NCBI GenBank assembly: GCA_024699855.1
Contig: JAMPIQ010000002.1
Span: forward strand, 3,162,001-3,226,000
Direction: 5' to 3'
DNA: 64,000 nt
Source of the DNA: Aphelenchoides besseyi
Lineage: Eukaryota > Nematoda > Chromadorea > Rhabditida > Aphelenchoididae
Shown: piece by piece, positions 62,560 through 64,000 of the stretch
Layout of the letters: every line of letters begins with the position of its first letter
Numbering within the stretch: the first letter of the stretch is position 1
Made by a program: the position numbers and the translations under genes
Notes under the pieces: generated by a model
Told to the model about the DNA's origin: nothing
The model's input: the letters and a program-made list of their open reading frames with translations, nothing else
The model's database searches: none

Positions 62560-64000
62560 TCATTGGTTGGCAATTTCAGGTTGGGCGTCGAAAAACTCTT
62601 CAAAGCCATCGAGTTGGCGTATTTCATTGTAATTAGCGTTAGTGAAGTTCATTACGTGGACGCGGAACTCTATGAGATGCGGACGATCGAAAGCCAGTTG
62701 GAGGACCGAGAGCACGTTTTTGGTGGTCAAATTGGTAACGATCGAGTCGACGCAAATTTTCTGAAAAATAGAATGTAAGAGCACAAAAGCGGAGAAACGC
62801 ACCACAAGACTGTCGATTTGATAGTAGTCGGCAACGGGCAAAAGTTCAGCGGCAATGTCGTTCAGATTGTCAACCTTGTTCTCGTAGATGTAAATGAGCA
62901 TCTTTTCGACCATTGCAACTTCAAAACGGTCGATTCTAACCACTCCGCTCGTTTGTTCTTTGATTTTCTTGTCGAACATTGCGCGAAAGATTGGAGAGCT
63001 GCCAGAAACAATTGCTCTAGAAATCTAAAAGTGAAACTTGGGTGTGAATAAAGCAAATAAATATCAACCTTGAAAATCTTGTTGTCGACGTGAATTTCAG
63101 CATCCGAGAAGAAGGGATTGTTGAAAAAGGATGCGAACCGCTGATCGGAAATCGGTTCATGCGGAGGCGCTACGAAGGCGGTAATTGGACAAATGTTGCA
63201 ATAGATGTTAAACGGGCCTTCGACCATGAAATCCTCAAGTCGGCTTAGCGTTTCGTATTGCGAAATGCCATCAGGCAAACCATTCAAAAAATCATGATTG
63301 AATGCTGGAACCGAAAAAACTAGAGAATGGGAAAAAGAAACTTACAAATTTTGCGCAGTCGGCGACTCGCGTTTTCCAACCAAAGTTCGAATTGGATAGT
63401 TAATTTGGAATGGGCACCAAACGTGTTTATTTTGAGTTCAAGAGCACAATAATTTTGGTGTTTGCCACCGTCGCCGCGCGGATAGAAGACTATCGCAAAT
63501 TTGACGGCTTCGAGTTGGGGAATCGTGAACTCTTCGCTTTCCCATGGTGTCCCCGTTTCGATGTCGGCGAATTGAGGGGCCAAGTCGGGAATTGGCCAAC
63601 AATGCAATGAGTTCGGATAGGAAATTGCATCGGCTGTTTTCACCGGATATTGTGAACGCAAGCACACAAAGATTGTTTGCGATCGAATCAATTTGCTTTT
63701 TTCTCGTTCCGGTAAAAGCGAACGCCAAAACTTTAACTCCGAGTTAATTTGGACAGGACGATTGACGCCTAAAGAACGAAATTCATAAACAGTAGACTTG
63801 TAAACTTACTTAGGGTTTCATAACGTCTTTTGTCGTGCGTTTCGATCCACGCCTTGCATTTTATAGAGATTGACGATTTGACGGGAGGATTCATGACCTC
63901 CATGTCAATGAACGCATCCGATGCCTCGCAACCGTTTTTGGGCATGAACCGCAAAAAGAACTTGATAATTCCGAATTGCGGATGATCAAAGGCGAAGACT
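62560..64000 (-). CDS. MATH-BTB protein, 5' end outside window
   Basis: Likely substrate adaptor of a cullin-3 ubiquitin ligase. On the minus strand the exons in the window are 64000-63810 (partial), 63768-63346, 63304-63069, 63024-62803 and 62760-62560, all in phase. The first part (FFLRFMPKNG...KCKAWIETHDKRRYETL) and the second (AIVFYPRGDGGKHQNYCALEL...FELWLENASRRL) look like two MATH-type beta-sandwich segments. A BTB domain follows: FFSDAEIHVDNKIFKISRAIVSGSSPIF, AMFDKKIKE, MLIYIYENKVDNLNDIAAELL, ADYYQIDSLV. The C-terminus carries helices like a short 3-box or BACK start. The N-terminus lies beyond 64000. Tandem MATH with one BTB is known in nematode bath genes. Confidence 0.85.

Overview
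The window looks like nuclear DNA from a nematode. Two things point that way. The first is the gene content: an UNC-60A-type cofilin, a GLY-7-type GalNAc transferase, an EGL-2-type potassium channel, a transthyretin-like (TTR) secreted protein, a GT92 (DUF23) glycosyltransferase, a CHK/DUF1679 kinase-like gene, a serpentine chemoreceptor and a MATH-BTB gene. The second is the gene structure: many small exons split by introns that are mostly 38-48 nt and end in TTTCAG or TTTTAG. I cannot name the species. All exon chains were built by hand from splice signals, reading phase and remembered family conservation. In the main models the total coding length is a multiple of three, which supports the boundaries.

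Layout, 1-24 kb: an ACSF2-type acyl-CoA synthetase (+, 1.9-4.4 kb) and a TTLL5-type tubulin glutamylase (+, 5.3-7.9 kb); a stretch with a decayed LINE (-, 9.6-10.6 kb); a Cys/His-rich protein of unknown family (+, 10.8-11.6 kb); a Tc1/mariner-like element with about 200-bp inverted ends (12.3-13.2 kb); cofilin unc-60A (-, 13.5-14.1 kb); gly-7/GALNT7 (-, 15.9-19.6 kb), with a broken FLYWCH zinc-finger gene antisense inside its GC-AG intron; and a trypsin-fold gene with a changed active site (+, 20.1-22.8 kb), carrying a foldback element with a tRNA-like core in an intron.

Layout, 24-49.8 kb: an NKCC-type cation-chloride cotransporter (+, 24.3-29.5 kb), a Ly6-like GPI-anchor candidate (+, 32.7-33.6 kb), the EAG-type K+ channel egl-2 (-, 34.0-39.1 kb), a 6.3-kb stretch with no recognisable gene, a CHK kinase-like gene (-, 45.4-47.0 kb) and a chemoreceptor (+, 48.5-49.8 kb).

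Layout, 49.8-64 kb: another long stretch without a gene, then an IRF2BP-type zinc-finger/RING protein (+, 54.8-57.0 kb), a GT92 glycosyltransferase (-, 57.4-59.1 kb), a TTR gene (+) and a small Ly6-like gene (-) whose 3' ends meet at a palindromic poly(A) signal (59.9 kb), a doubtful gene with a TA-flanked MITE at an exon edge (61-62.2 kb), and the 3' part of a MATH-BTB gene (-) running off the right edge.

The genes do not form a pathway and I see no clear operon. Several neighbours converge: the Cys/His-rich gene and unc-60, the Ly6 gene and egl-2, the RING gene and GT92, and TTR and the second Ly6 gene. The unusual features are mostly structural: 12-nt micro-exons in two unrelated genes, mobile elements that touch splice sites, a nested antisense relic, and an egl-2 intron that stays open in frame with the PAS cap.
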